Shown one piece after another: positions 1 to 9,198 of a DNA stretch of 64,000 bases (positions are counted from its first letter, which is position 1; the number at the start of each line of letters is the position of its first letter). The notes under the pieces are model-generated. The model was not told the origin of the DNA, searched no databases, and was given only the letters and a program-made list of their open reading frames with translations. A program made the translations under genes and the position numbers. Source of the stretch: an uncultured Dorea sp. (lineage in GTDB: Bacteria; Bacillota; Clostridia; Lachnospirales; Lachnospiraceae). The stretch spans positions 124,001-188,000 of the forward strand of contig CAJUFA010000002.1 of assembly GCA_910585725.1 (NCBI GenBank), in the 5' to 3' direction.

Positions 1-556
1 CAGCGTCTTCCAACAATTCCATATTCTCTACAGCATGGCTGGTGATAAATCCATCCTGACAGATCATGATGGGAAGTCTCACATCCTTGTGCTCGGAGAT
101 CCGGTATGCCTGCACCATATTATCATAAGCTTCCTGATTATTCTCCGCATAGATCTGTATCCAACCGGCATCCCTCGCACCCATACTGTCAGAATGATCA
201 CAGTTAATATTAATCGGTCCTGACAGCGCACGATTCACCAGCGCCAACGCCAGCGGCAAACGGTTTGACGCAGCTATGTACAACTCTTCCCACATAAACG
301 CCAGTCCACAGGAGGACGTAGCCGTGAGACTCCTTGCCCCCGCCGCAGACGCGCCGATCGCCGCGCTCATAGAACTATGCTCGCTCTCCACCGGGATAAA
401 CTCCGTATCCACCTGGCCATTTGCCACAAAGGACGCAAAATACTGTGGAATCTCTGTAGACGGAGTGATTGGGAACGCCGGAAATACGTCCGGATTAATC
501 TGCCTTAACGCGATCGCGATCGCCTCGTTTCCTGATAAACGGTCTCTCTTTGCCAT
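1..556 (-). CDS. porA: 2-oxoacid:ferredoxin oxidoreductase alpha subunit, 3' part outside window
   Basis: Alpha subunit of a pyruvate/2-ketoisovalerate:ferredoxin oxidoreductase, which with thiamine diphosphate converts a 2-oxoacid and CoA to acyl-CoA, CO2 and reduced ferredoxin in the cytoplasm. About 185 N-terminal residues are visible. They show the family's SGNEA (residues 8-12), FPITPSTEI (28-36) and ESEHSS (57-62) motifs of the pyrimidine-binding domain. The ATG at 556 follows the delta-subunit stop by one base, so the genes are translationally coupled in the order gamma-delta-alpha. The gene runs off the left edge, and a beta subunit is expected beyond it. Substrate (pyruvate or branched-chain 2-oxoacid) cannot be settled from this part. 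Confidence 0.88.
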   Translation of the reverse strand, partial: MAKRDRLSGNEAIAIALRQINPDVFPAFPITPSTEIPQYFASFVANGQVDTEFIPVESEHSSMSAAIGASAAGARSLTATSSCGLAFMWEELYIAASNRLPLALALVNRALSGPININCDHSDSMGARDAGWIQIYAENNQEAYDNMVQAYRISEHKDVRLPIMICQDGFITSHAVENMELLEDA

Positions 557-557
557 C

Positions 558-860
558 CTACTTCACTCCTTCCATCGTAATCGCCCCGAACGGGCATGAC
601 TTCACACAGATGCCGCACCCCTTGCAATGGTCATAGTCAAATTCTCCTCTTTTGCCGTCCTTCACCGGAATACAGCTATCCGGACAAACCGGCGTGCAAA
701 GCAGACATTGTTTACATTTCTCCTCTATAAATACCGGCTTATCCGTGGACCACTCACCGGTGTTGAAATCCCTTGAAGTTCCTGCTCCGGCAATCACCAT
801 GCCTTCCGTCAGATCCTTCCAGGGCGCCTTAACACCTAATTTTGTAATATCTGTTGCCAT
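558..860 (-). CDS. porD: 2-oxoacid:ferredoxin oxidoreductase delta subunit (2x4Fe-4S ferredoxin)
   Basis: A 100-residue ferredoxin-type subunit that carries electrons from the thiamine active site to free ferredoxin. Two CxxCxxCxxxC clusters are visible in the C-terminal half: one starts CKQCLLC and the other CKGCGIC, both followed by the usual CP. The start codon overlaps the gamma-subunit stop by one base (TAATG), and the alpha subunit starts one base after this stop. The three genes are therefore one tightly coupled operon. Length and cluster arrangement match PorD/VorD. Confidence 0.9.
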   Translation of the reverse strand: MATDITKLGVKAPWKDLTEGMVIAGAGTSRDFNTGEWSTDKPVFIEEKCKQCLLCTPVCPDSCIPVKDGKRGEFDYDHCKGCGICVKSCPFGAITMEGVK

Positions 861-1432
861 TACCGCACCTCCTTAAGCGCCATCTCAAGCGCCGCCATAT
901 TACCGTCGATCACTTCCGGCTTACTGGCGAACTTATGTGAAAACGAAGCCCGCATCTCTCTTAAGAACGTTTCTTCATCCATGATCCCCGTCACTTTCAC
1001 AATCGCGGCGAGAAGGGGCGTATTCGGAAAATACCTCCCCATTGTCGCCATAGATACCTTATGAGCGTCAATCGTATAGACCTTTCCTTCGTATCCCTTC
1101 AAGTGCGGGATGATCTCCTCCTTCGGACGCGAAGTATTGACGAGGATCGCGCCCTCTTTCTTTAATCCGCCGGTGACATCAACCGCCTCTAACAATGATT
1201 CGTCCACAACAACCACATACTGCGGATCATAGATATTAGAATGTACACGGATCTGAACATCACTGATCCTGTTATACGCTGTAATCGGCGCGCCCATACG
1301 CTCCGGTCCATACTCCGGGAATCCCTGGACATATTTTCCTGTCTGGAACGCCACGTCCGCGAGCAGCAGCGCCGCGGTCTTTGCGCCCTGACCGCCGCGG
1401 CCATGCCATCTAATCTCTGTAAGGTTACTCAT
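860..1432 (-). CDS. porC: 2-oxoacid:ferredoxin oxidoreductase gamma subunit
   Basis: Gamma subunit, 190 residues, the usual size for PorC/VorC. The family motif WHGRGGQGA stands at residues 9-17 and contacts the diphosphate/CoA region of the complex. It is the first visible gene of the gamma-delta-alpha operon and is preceded by a purine-rich ribosome binding site (AAGGAAGAAGGAAG on the minus strand). About 150 bp separate it from the adhesin gene upstream. No strong promoter could be fixed by eye in that gap. Confidence 0.9.
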   Translation of the reverse strand: MSNLTEIRWHGRGGQGAKTAALLLADVAFQTGKYVQGFPEYGPERMGAPITAYNRISDVQIRVHSNIYDPQYVVVVDESLLEAVDVTGGLKKEGAILVNTSRPKEEIIPHLKGYEGKVYTIDAHKVSMATMGRYFPNTPLLAAIVKVTGIMDEETFLREMRASFSHKFASKPEVIDGNMAALEMALKEVR

Positions 1433-1579
1433 CTTCCTTCTTCCTTTCTACGTATTTTAAACTTTATATTCGTGTAATAATACACTGGTACATCGCAGAT
1501 ACCGAGTAAGCTCTGTTTTCTTACCCTAACTATTGTACTTGAAGATTCACGTTCTGTCTATAATGATTTTCTTCCAAAA

Positions 1580-4500
1580 TCATATTTTTCTGTTTCCTAT
1601 CTTTCGTCTCTTTTGATTGAATGCAGCCAATACGCCGCTAACTGTGATGAGAACCAGATAGATGTCTGCCCGATTTCGATTTATATCGCCTGTCTTTACC
1701 GCCTTCGGCGCTGCAGGAGGCTTCACAAGTCTGACAGTCTGCCCTTCGTCCTCCGGATCTTCATGAACCGCCGCTTCTTTTCCGCTTTCATTCAAAAATA
1801 GCTTCTCATAAACCACAAGTTTCTGTCCTTTCATGCCTTTGCTTTGAAAGGTAAAATCCACATCAATGCTTCCCTCCGCCTTCTCCGGCTTAAATATACT
1901 CTCCGCAGTCACGGGTTTACCGTCTGACGTCAATGGTTCTTCCGTCGCTTTATCCATGACAGTACCTTCAATCCTGTACTCCATACCCGGAATCAGATTC
2001 TGATATTCAACCCGGTCTGTGATCGTCACAACATCGCCTATCACAAGTTCCTTATCCCGATCTGCTTTGTCTGTCGCAGTCGTCCCTATCTTCGGAAAAT
2101 ATATGCTCTGCTTCAAATCTTCGATATCCTCATGTCTCGCAACCGGTTTCTTCTCATATTCCAGGGTCTCAAAGACTACCGTCGTCCTTCCGGCAAGAGA
2201 TTTTCCGCTGAATGAAAATTTCATATCTATTGTTCCTTCGGCGTCCTCCGGCTCAAACGTCTTCTCTGACGTAATCGTATTTCCGCCGTCGTCTTTGATC
2301 GGTTCGCCTGTCTCTCGATCCATCAAAATTCCCCGAACCGTATACTCATATCCCGGCAGAAGATTAGAATAGGACACCGTATCCGTAATACTGATCTCAT
2401 CGTCTGCCATCGACTGCTGTGTCTGCGTCTCATCGTCCATTGCAGCCGTCCTTATCTTCGGGATGTGAATCGTCTGCGCCTCGTCTTCTATATTCTTATG
2501 CACCGCTACTTTTACTTCTTTAAACCACGACTTTTTCAGAGACAATTCTTCGAATACGACGAATGTCCGGCCTTCCAGGTTCTTCCCCGGGAACCGGAAG
2601 CTTAATTCTACACTCCCCTCTGATTCTTCCGGAACAAAGTCCATATCCGCATGGATCTCATTCCCTTTTGCATCTAATGCCGGTTCGCCCGTCCTCTGGT
2701 CTATCATCATACCCTCCAGATGATATTGACGTTCCGGAATTAAGTGCCGGTAAGATACCGTATCCGTTATCGTAACCTCATCTGATGCCAGCGTCAGATT
2801 AATGCCTGTCTCCGGATCAACCGCCTCTGTCTTGATCTCGGGAAACCGCACTGTCTGCGGTTCATCCTCAATATCCATATGAACCGCAATACTTTTCTTC
2901 TCAACAAATAGTTCTTCAAACGCTACCGTTACTTTACCTGCCAGAATACTTCCGTCGAACTCAAATATCACAGTCTCGTCGCCCTCCGGCTTCTTCGCCG
3001 TAAATTCTTTTTCTGCCGTAATCTCCTTTCCTTCGGCATCTAATATCGGCTCGCCCGTCTCCTGATCCATCAAGATTCCCGATACCGTATATTTCTTTCC
3101 CGGCAGCAAGTTCTCATAATGTACGACGTCTTTAATCATCACCTTCTGATCCGCAAAAGATATTCTCTCTTCTGTCTTCTGATCCGACGCCTCTGTCTCT
3201 ATAGATGGAAAATGTACGGTCTGTTTCTCATCCTCTAATTCCTTATGTTCCGCGATTAATTTTCCGTTATACAACATCTCCTCATAGACAACTATTGTCT
3301 CGCCCGCAAGATTACTGCCGTCGAATCGAAATACAACCTCTACGCTTCCATCCTTCCTGTCCGGTGTAAAGACAGTCTGCCCGGTAATCGTATTGCCTTC
3401 GGCATCTACCGCCCGCTTTCCTGTCTTCTTGTTTATTATCGTCCCCTTTAATACATATTCTCTATGCGGCACTAAATTCTCATACTTCACCTCGTCCACC
3501 AACATCACATCCGAATCCGCTCTGGAAATATGCATATCCGTATCGCTGTCTTGTACACAAGTACCTATCTTTGGAATATACACCGTCTGAGGCTCGTCCC
3601 CGATATCATGGTGCACTGCATATTCTTTGTTATCCTTCTCAAGAGATTCAAAGGCCACCAGCGTCTTCCCCGCCAGATTCCTTCCCGGAAAGCGGAAGAT
3701 TACTTCAACAGTTCCGTTGGCCGCCTTTGCCGTAAACTCCGTCTCTGCTTCAACCTTACTGCCATTCTCATCTAAAACCGCGCGTTCCGTATCTTTATCC
3801 ATCAGAATTCCCTTTATCTTATACTTGCGACCGGGCCGTAGATTTTCGTAGGAAACGGTATCTACAATCACCATCTCTTTATCTGCTCTGACGATATTAG
3901 TGTTAGTCTCACGACTGACCGCTCTTGTCCTTATCGCCGGGAAATGTATGGTCTGTCCAGAATCATTAATATCCTTATGCTCCGCCAACTTCTCATCCTG
4001 CAGATACAGTTCTTCGTACACGACAACATCCGAACCCTCCAGCCCCGCTGCGTCAAAAAAGATCTCTACCTCTACCTCGCCGTTAGAATCCTTCGGAGTA
4101 AATTCCTTTGAAACTGTAACCGGCGCTCCATCTCCATCCGTAACCGCACGCCCTGTCCTCCTGTTCATCAGCGTCCCTGCAAGCCGATACTTCTTATTCT
4201 TCTGCAGCCCGATATAAGAAACCGTATCAATGATCGTTATCTCATCTGCTTTCGCATAATGAGTACCCGTCGCCTCGTCTTTTGCCATTGTCTCAATCGC
4301 AACATCCGCATTTTCTACGTTTCCAAGATCAACAATATAATTTGCCCTGGTTATTGTGATTGTCCCGGAATAGAGAAACTTCCCCTCATTCGCGGCGCCT
4401 CTAAGCTCCTGGATAGTATAAGTATCATAAGGCAGCGCGCCGACACTGTCGTCTACCCTGACACTATTACCATTCTCATCCAACCCAAACCACAGTCCGT

Positions 4501-6496
4501 CTCCTGCCTTTCCTCCGTTTGTTCGATAACTGTGGGCGGCATAAGCTGTATTCGAAGAATAATGTCCGTTCTCGTCCGTCATAATGACATGTGATTCCTT
4601 TGTTGTATTGGATGTAATACGAAACGAGACTCCCGCAATCGCTCTCTGAGTATTCTTATCAATCTTCGTCAGCTCAAAATCACCCCGGATTACACTGTCT
4701 GCGACAACATATTCCGCGCCGTCCTCTACAATTCCCCGATCTCCGTTCTGGATTATCTTCGCGACATGAAACTTCTCTGTCTCGGAGTCCGTATCGGATC
4801 TATTCAGATATACGCTGTCCAGCTGATATCCTGTCGGCGCCTGAATCTCTTCTACACGAAGCGTTCCAAGCGGAAGCTCCATATCTTCTTCGCTCATATA
4901 AAGCGCGTCTTCAGACAGTTTATACTGTTCTCCTGCCGCACGGCCGGTTCTTCTACCGTCCGCTTCTACAGTTCCGGCGCTCACAACCCATGTCCTGTCC
5001 GGTTTCGACGGAAGATTGTTTTTCGTATAATGGCCTCTGTAGAAACTCACTCTAAACTGTGTGTTTTCAAGAGACGCCGCCCCCAGCGCGGCGCCGTTCC
5101 TTGTCTCCCGGTCCGCCTTGCGCAATTTAACCGGAGGCGACGTCACAGGCTCGTCGCTCACTTTAAGTTCGGTAGTTTGTCCCGCGGTCAATCTGACCGG
5201 GTAGACCTGGGGATCTAATTTATATCCTTTTGCCGCCGTAATCTCTTTCACATAATATGTACCTGCGTCCAGACTTGCCGTATCGGAATTACCCGCTTCA
5301 TCCGTCGTAAGCACCGCCACCTGCCGGCTGCACCCCTGATCATGGAATACGCCGTATCTGGCGCCGGCCAGACTATAACAACTGTTGCCTGCCGTAATCT
5401 CCGTATTGGAAGAAGTTTTCTTAACCTTCGCATACCCCACAGGATTCTTCTCCAGCCAGACAATATCCTGCAGCAGATCGGAACCGCTGTATGCTATATA
5501 TGCTTTATATTGTCTTAGATACTTCTGGAAAGTTTCATAAGCCGGATCCAACGGATTCTGTGATAATTGTGCAAGGACGCTCGCCATATTCTTCACACCG
5601 TCTGCCTTTGACGCAGACAGCCCCTGCAGCGAACCCATGTACAGATAACCGATCAACGCATGGGCATAGGCAAATACATTATTATCACTTTCATTATAGA
5701 TACCCTTTCCGTATTTTTCATATAACTGCGGTTCTCCGCCGGGAGCCGCCAGCAACGCCGCCTTGATCATCTCATTGTCCAGCTCCGAGACACGGAACGT
5801 TCCGCTCGGTGAAGTCAGATTCGGCTGTGCGCAATATCCAAGAAATTCCCCTGAATCAGTCGTAATATGATATTCATGTGTACTCCAACTTCCATATCTA
5901 TGTGAAACGCCCGGACTGATCGTCACGTCAGAACCCACCACGGATTTTAGCATAAATCCGCCTGCCAGACACACCGTCAGACCGATATCGTTCTTCCCGC
6001 TGTCTTTCCCCCATATATACCCATCATACGGAAATACCATTCTTTGTATCTGTGGCTCTTCTGGCTCATTCTCCCTAATATCCGGCTGTATCTCATCTGT
6101 ACTGCCCGAATTATTCTTCCTGAATACAGCATGTACTTCCACGTCGTCATCTTCCATCGCAAAGGATATCCGATTACCTTCCACCTGATTATTAACCTCT
6201 TGTTTTAGAGTGCTGCCTAAAACTGAAATTTGATCGAACTCAAACCCCTCTTCCGGGAATACATCAAGAATTACCGTATCTCCCCCCTTCCAGACTTTTC
6301 TTTGTTCTTCCGAATCTATGAATCTTACTCTGCCGCCTTCTGACGACAGCAAAGTAACCGTATGCCCTACGTCCGCCGATACATCTTCCTCTGCCCTTAC
6401 GTCTGAAGCAAGTGTCTTTCCTGTGTAAGGCAGCAGAACAGAAAGACACAAAATCAGCGCAAGTAACGCCGCTATAGCTTTCTTCATTTTTTTCAT
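1580..6496 (-). CDS. Large VaFE-repeat, thioester-domain cell-wall adhesin
   Basis: A 1638-residue secreted surface protein. The ATG at 6496 is chosen because AGGAG precedes it and a lysine-rich signal peptide follows (residues 1 to about 31). Next come a short beta-repeat domain; a thioester domain with YCAQ (Cys about 222) and its partner LLQDIVW (Gln about 343), the usual Cys-Gln crosslink pair; three SpaA/CnaB-like domains (about 353-730); and seven tandem VaFE repeats of about 120 residues (about 732-1592). The C-terminus has KAVKTGD, a hydrophobic segment and a basic tail, that is, a sortase-type signal with a non-canonical motif. VaFE and SpaA domains usually form internal isopeptide or ester bonds. 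Likely role: a rigid, covalent adhesin stalk. No sortase gene is in the window. Confidence 0.87.
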   Translation of the reverse strand: MKKMKKAIAALLALILCLSVLLPYTGKTLASDVRAEEDVSADVGHTVTLLSSEGGRVRFIDSEEQRKVWKGGDTVILDVFPEEGFEFDQISVLGSTLKQEVNNQVEGNRISFAMEDDDVEVHAVFRKNNSGSTDEIQPDIRENEPEEPQIQRMVFPYDGYIWGKDSGKNDIGLTVCLAGGFMLKSVVGSDVTISPGVSHRYGSWSTHEYHITTDSGEFLGYCAQPNLTSPSGTFRVSELDNEMIKAALLAAPGGEPQLYEKYGKGIYNESDNNVFAYAHALIGYLYMGSLQGLSASKADGVKNMASVLAQLSQNPLDPAYETFQKYLRQYKAYIAYSGSDLLQDIVWLEKNPVGYAKVKKTSSNTEITAGNSCYSLAGARYGVFHDQGCSRQVAVLTTDEAGNSDTASLDAGTYYVKEITAAKGYKLDPQVYPVRLTAGQTTELKVSDEPVTSPPVKLRKADRETRNGAALGAASLENTQFRVSFYRGHYTKNNLPSKPDRTWVVSAGTVEADGRRTGRAAGEQYKLSEDALYMSEEDMELPLGTLRVEEIQAPTGYQLDSVYLNRSDTDSETEKFHVAKIIQNGDRGIVEDGAEYVVADSVIRGDFELTKIDKNTQRAIAGVSFRITSNTTKESHVIMTDENGHYSSNTAYAAHSYRTNGGKAGDGLWFGLDENGNSVRVDDSVGALPYDTYTIQELRGAANEGKFLYSGTITITRANYIVDLGNVENADVAIETMAKDEATGTHYAKADEITIIDTVSYIGLQKNKKYRLAGTLMNRRTGRAVTDGDGAPVTVSKEFTPKDSNGEVEVEIFFDAAGLEGSDVVVYEELYLQDEKLAEHKDINDSGQTIHFPAIRTRAVSRETNTNIVRADKEMVIVDTVSYENLRPGRKYKIKGILMDKDTERAVLDENGSKVEAETEFTAKAANGTVEVIFRFPGRNLAGKTLVAFESLEKDNKEYAVHHDIGDEPQTVYIPKIGTCVQDSDTDMHISRADSDVMLVDEVKYENLVPHREYVLKGTIINKKTGKRAVDAEGNTITGQTVFTPDRKDGSVEVVFRFDGSNLAGETIVVYEEMLYNGKLIAEHKELEDEKQTVHFPSIETEASDQKTEERISFADQKVMIKDVVHYENLLPGKKYTVSGILMDQETGEPILDAEGKEITAEKEFTAKKPEGDETVIFEFDGSILAGKVTVAFEELFVEKKSIAVHMDIEDEPQTVRFPEIKTEAVDPETGINLTLASDEVTITDTVSYRHLIPERQYHLEGMMIDQRTGEPALDAKGNEIHADMDFVPEESEGSVELSFRFPGKNLEGRTFVVFEELSLKKSWFKEVKVAVHKNIEDEAQTIHIPKIRTAAMDDETQTQQSMADDEISITDTVSYSNLLPGYEYTVRGILMDRETGEPIKDDGGNTITSEKTFEPEDAEGTIDMKFSFSGKSLAGRTTVVFETLEYEKKPVARHEDIEDLKQSIYFPKIGTTATDKADRDKELVIGDVVTITDRVEYQNLIPGMEYRIEGTVMDKATEEPLTSDGKPVTAESIFKPEKAEGSIDVDFTFQSKGMKGQKLVVYEKLFLNESGKEAAVHEDPEDEGQTVRLVKPPAAPKAVKTGDINRNRADIYLVLITVSGVLAAFNQKRRKIGNRKI

Positions 6497-6543
6497 ATTT
6501 ACACTTCTCCTATCTATATTCATTATTTCTGCATAAAACAAGC

Positions 6544-7239
6544 CTATCGGCTATATAATTCCATCTTTACAAGCATTCCTGCGCATACCATAAAAAGAAA
6601 CACATAAATACATAACAGTTTCATAGAAATACTCATGGTATCCGCCCCTTTAAACCCTTTTCCCCAGATACTCTTTTCCCCTATCTTCTGGCCAGACGCC
6701 GTTGTTTCCGCATCCGGAAAATAAATTACCTGCCTTGGGTCTTCTGTATCCTTATGTTCGGCAACAGATTCGCCATTATACAACAGTTCTTCGTATACAA
6801 CCAACGTCTCTCCCGCACATCCTGAACCGTCAAACTGAAAAGCCAACTCCAGGCTTCCTTTTGTCTTTGCAGGCGTAAATACTGCCTGCGCCGCAATTTT
6901 ATTTCCCTTTACATCAGTCTTTGCCTTTTTCGTCTTTTGATCGACAAGCGTTCCCCGAAGAGTATATTCCCTTCCCGGCATAAGATTCTCATACTGTACT
7001 TCATTTATAACTGTCACATCCGAATCCGCCTGAGATACATGCGTCCCAGAATCAACATCATATGCCGACGTATTCAGCTTCGGTCTGCACAGCGTATCCG
7101 CTTCATCCATCATATCCTGGTAAACCGTACGTTTCTCTGATTTTTCCGCCGCCGACCAAAAATCCTCATACTGCAATCCCATCGACAGACACACAACCAG
7201 AACCGAAAGGCATGCCGCTCCTTTCTTTACTCTTTTCAT
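6544..7239 (-). CDS. Small membrane-anchored VaFE-domain protein
   Basis: A 231-residue exported protein just upstream of the large adhesin (47-bp gap, same strand). The start at 7239 is chosen because AAAGGAGAAG precedes it and the ORF then begins with a signal peptide (MKRVKKGAAC). A longer reading from 7323 adds 28 residues with no export signal. One VaFE repeat occupies the middle (from about NTSAYDVDSG to VIYFPDAE), and the C-terminus is a hydrophobic helix ending LYSR. The repeat is closest in wording to the third repeat of the large adhesin (QADSDV, YEELLYNG), which suggests duplication from it. It lacks a sortase-like motif. It may be a basal or accessory subunit; the exact role is unknown. 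Confidence 0.75.
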   Translation of the reverse strand: MKRVKKGAACLSVLVVCLSMGLQYEDFWSAAEKSEKRTVYQDMMDEADTLCRPKLNTSAYDVDSGTHVSQADSDVTVINEVQYENLMPGREYTLRGTLVDQKTKKAKTDVKGNKIAAQAVFTPAKTKGSLELAFQFDGSGCAGETLVVYEELLYNGESVAEHKDTEDPRQVIYFPDAETTASGQKIGEKSIWGKGFKGADTMSISMKLLCIYVFLFMVCAGMLVKMELYSR

Positions 7240-7440
7240 ACTTCGTTCTTCTCCTTTCTTTATATATGGTTTTGAGTCGCCTTCTGCCATTCCGTAATCT
7301 TTGCCTAATTCAAACCGGAACAATCTGACATGAAATCTTCTTAAAATACATAAAATAATTTTGGGAATTTCTTCTTAGATATCGATCAGAATAATCGAAT
7401 TTCAGAAAATAGAGATATTCTTAATTATAAAAATCAGATC

Positions 7441-7560
7441 TTTAGATAATCAGATTCATAGATTATTAGTTTTTTAGGTCATTTAGTGATCAAATTCATA
7501 GATTATTACATCATTTAATAATCAAATTCATAGATTATTACATCATTTAATCATTTAACG
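7441..7560. repeat. AT-rich direct repeats in a 470-bp gene-free stretch
   Basis: The stretch 7324-7790 has no convincing gene and is very AT-rich. Within it a unit of about 32 bp (ATCAAATTCATAGATTATTA plus ACATCATTTAAT) occurs at 7489 and 7521. A degenerate copy lies at 7449 and a partial one near 7560. Its function is not evident. It lies upstream of the VaFE genes, whose promoter must be in this area. Confidence 0.7.
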
Positions 7561-7794
7561 ACCGGATTCATAAAGGATTGTTTAACCAGATAATCAGAAG
7601 GACAGCCAAGCCGTCCAATAAAATATCACCAGGCAAATAGACGACTATCGACAGAATATAATCCGCCAGCCTGGATCTTAGAATGAACAGAAATTGATTT
7701 GTTTAATAGTATCATGATTCTTCTCTGCTCGCAAGACGCAACAGTTCGACAAATTATGACATCAGATACTTCCTAAAATTATGCAACAAAAAAT

Positions 7795-7868
7795 CGGGGT
7801 AACAGGATTTGAACCTGCGACCTCACGGCCCCCAGCCGTGCGCTCTAACCAAACTGAGCCATACCCCG
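7795..7868 (-). tRNA. tRNA-Pro (GGG)
   Basis: The minus strand folds as a complete 74-nt tRNA: acceptor arms CGGGGTA/TACCCCG, D-arm GCTC/GAGC, anticodon stem CACGG/CCGTG, and T-arm GCAGG/CCTGT with loop TTCAAAT. The seven-base anticodon loop CTGGGGG puts GGG at positions 34-36, which reads proline codons. CCA is not encoded. It stands alone between the AT-rich stretch and dapB. Confidence 0.95.
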
Positions 7869-7971
7869 ATGAGATTATTTTAACGAATTCTGTCGAATAA
7901 TGCAAGCATTATTTTCAATTCTGTGTTAAAATGATCATACTTTATTATTATATGCGAAAGGAGTAAGTTTT

Positions 7972-8769
7972 ATGAAAGTAATTGTAATCGGGCCAAGAGG
8001 CAAGATGGGACGGCTGATCACGGCTGCCGCAGCTGCCCGGGACGATATGGAACTGACAGCCGGCATCGCCCCCAAAGGCCGCGGCTACATCGGACAAGAT
8101 CTGGGTTCCGTCGCCATGACCGGTTCCGAACTGGGAATCCCGGTAACCGATGATCTGGAGACTGCCATTGACCACTGCGATGTTATCATTGATTTCTCTA
8201 CAAAAGAGACGTCAATGGACGTACTTGATCTTGCCGTCGTTCATAAGAAAGCGCTGGTCTGCGGAACAACCGGATTCACCCCGGCAGAGATGCAAAGATT
8301 CCATGAAGCCTCCAAAGAAATTCCTATGCTCTATGCCGCTAATACTTCCAAATTGGTCAATATCATGAACAAACTATTAGAACTGGTAACTTCAACCCTG
8401 AAAGACGAGATTGATATTGAGATCCTGGAGATGCACGACCAGTGGAAGAAAGATGCACCAAGCGGAACCTCTAAAGAGATGGGCGAGATCATGGCGCATG
8501 CTCTTGGCAAAGATCTTGACGATATTGCGGTTTATGGACGCGAAGGCGCCTCTCCGCGCGAACCGGGAACCATCGGCTATCACTCTCTGCGGGCGGGAAA
8601 TATCCCAAGCAGTCATACGGTCTTCTTTGGCGGCATGGGAGAACGTCTGGAAATCACTCATCATTCGTATAACTGGGAATGTTTTGCAAGAGGCGCTTGC
8701 GACTGCGCCGCATTTCTCGCAGGTAAAGAACCTGGATTCTACACTATCAAAGACGTCCTGAATCTATAG
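7972..8769 (+). CDS. dapB: 4-hydroxy-tetrahydrodipicolinate reductase
   Basis: A 265-residue NAD(P)H-dependent reductase of the diaminopimelate/lysine pathway, cytoplasmic. The N-terminal Rossmann motif reads GPRGKMGR (residues 7-14). CGTTGF lies in the middle, and the catalytic region contains EMHDQWKKDAPSGTS, where the usual pair of histidines is H-D. Length is typical for DapB. The start has AAAGGAG seven bases upstream. The gene appears monocistronic or paired with the small gene 38 bp downstream. No lysine riboswitch is visible in the short leader. Confidence 0.9.
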   Translation: MKVIVIGPRGKMGRLITAAAAARDDMELTAGIAPKGRGYIGQDLGSVAMTGSELGIPVTDDLETAIDHCDVIIDFSTKETSMDVLDLAVVHKKALVCGTTGFTPAEMQRFHEASKEIPMLYAANTSKLVNIMNKLLELVTSTLKDEIDIEILEMHDQWKKDAPSGTSKEMGEIMAHALGKDLDDIAVYGREGASPREPGTIGYHSLRAGNIPSSHTVFFGGMGERLEITHHSYNWECFARGACDCAAFLAGKEPGFYTIKDVLNL

Positions 8770-8807
8770 GACAGACGAATACTTTTAAACCAACAGGAGG
8801 AATAAAA

Positions 8808-9122
8808 ATGATACTAGTAAATACAGATTATATAACAGGAAGAAAATTAGAGATGATCGGCATGGTTCGCGGTACTATGATCCAGTCCGTACATTTGGGA
8901 AAAGATATTATGAACAGTTTCCGCACTCTGGTCGGCGGAGAGCTCACATCATATACAGAGATGATGAATGAGGCAAGAGCTATCGCAACAAAACGAATGG
9001 CCGAAGACGCACAGGCAATGGGCGCGGACGCGGTTGTAAATATCCGCTATGCTTCCAGCTCCATCGTACAAGGGGCGGCCGAAGTACTTGCTTACGGAAC
9101 CGCCGTAAAATTCATTGATTAA
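8808..9122 (+). CDS. YbjQ/UPF0145 family protein
   Basis: A 104-residue protein that matches the YbjQ (UPF0145, 'heavy-metal-binding domain') family. It has an N-terminal ITGRKLE segment, a central MNEAR...A and the conserved GADAVVNIRY stretch, ending in AYGTAVKF. These proteins form small pentameric or decameric rings of uncertain role. The start has a clear AGGAGG. It follows dapB by 38 bp on the same strand and may be co-transcribed. Confidence 0.85.
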   Translation: MILVNTDYITGRKLEMIGMVRGTMIQSVHLGKDIMNSFRTLVGGELTSYTEMMNEARAIATKRMAEDAQAMGADAVVNIRYASSSIVQGAAEVLAYGTAVKFID

Positions 9123-9159
9123 ATACACCTCACTACTGCATATCCATTTTTAATATACA

Positions 9160-9191
9160 GGCCATTCAGAGACACGATTCTTTGAATGGCC
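9160..9191. terminator. Hairpin between convergent genes
   Basis: GGCCATTCA and TGAATGGCC form a nine-pair stem with a 14-nt loop. It lies between the convergent YbjQ gene and the dehydrogenase gene. There is no good T-run on either side, so termination is plausible from position but not certain. Confidence 0.5.
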
Positions 9192-9198
9192 GTTCTGA

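Noticed and set aside
1563..1583. ATGATTTT/AAAATCAT hairpin at the end of the large adhesin gene as a terminator
   Set aside because: It overlaps the stop codon and has no T-run on the gene's own strand, so it is too weak to list as a feature.
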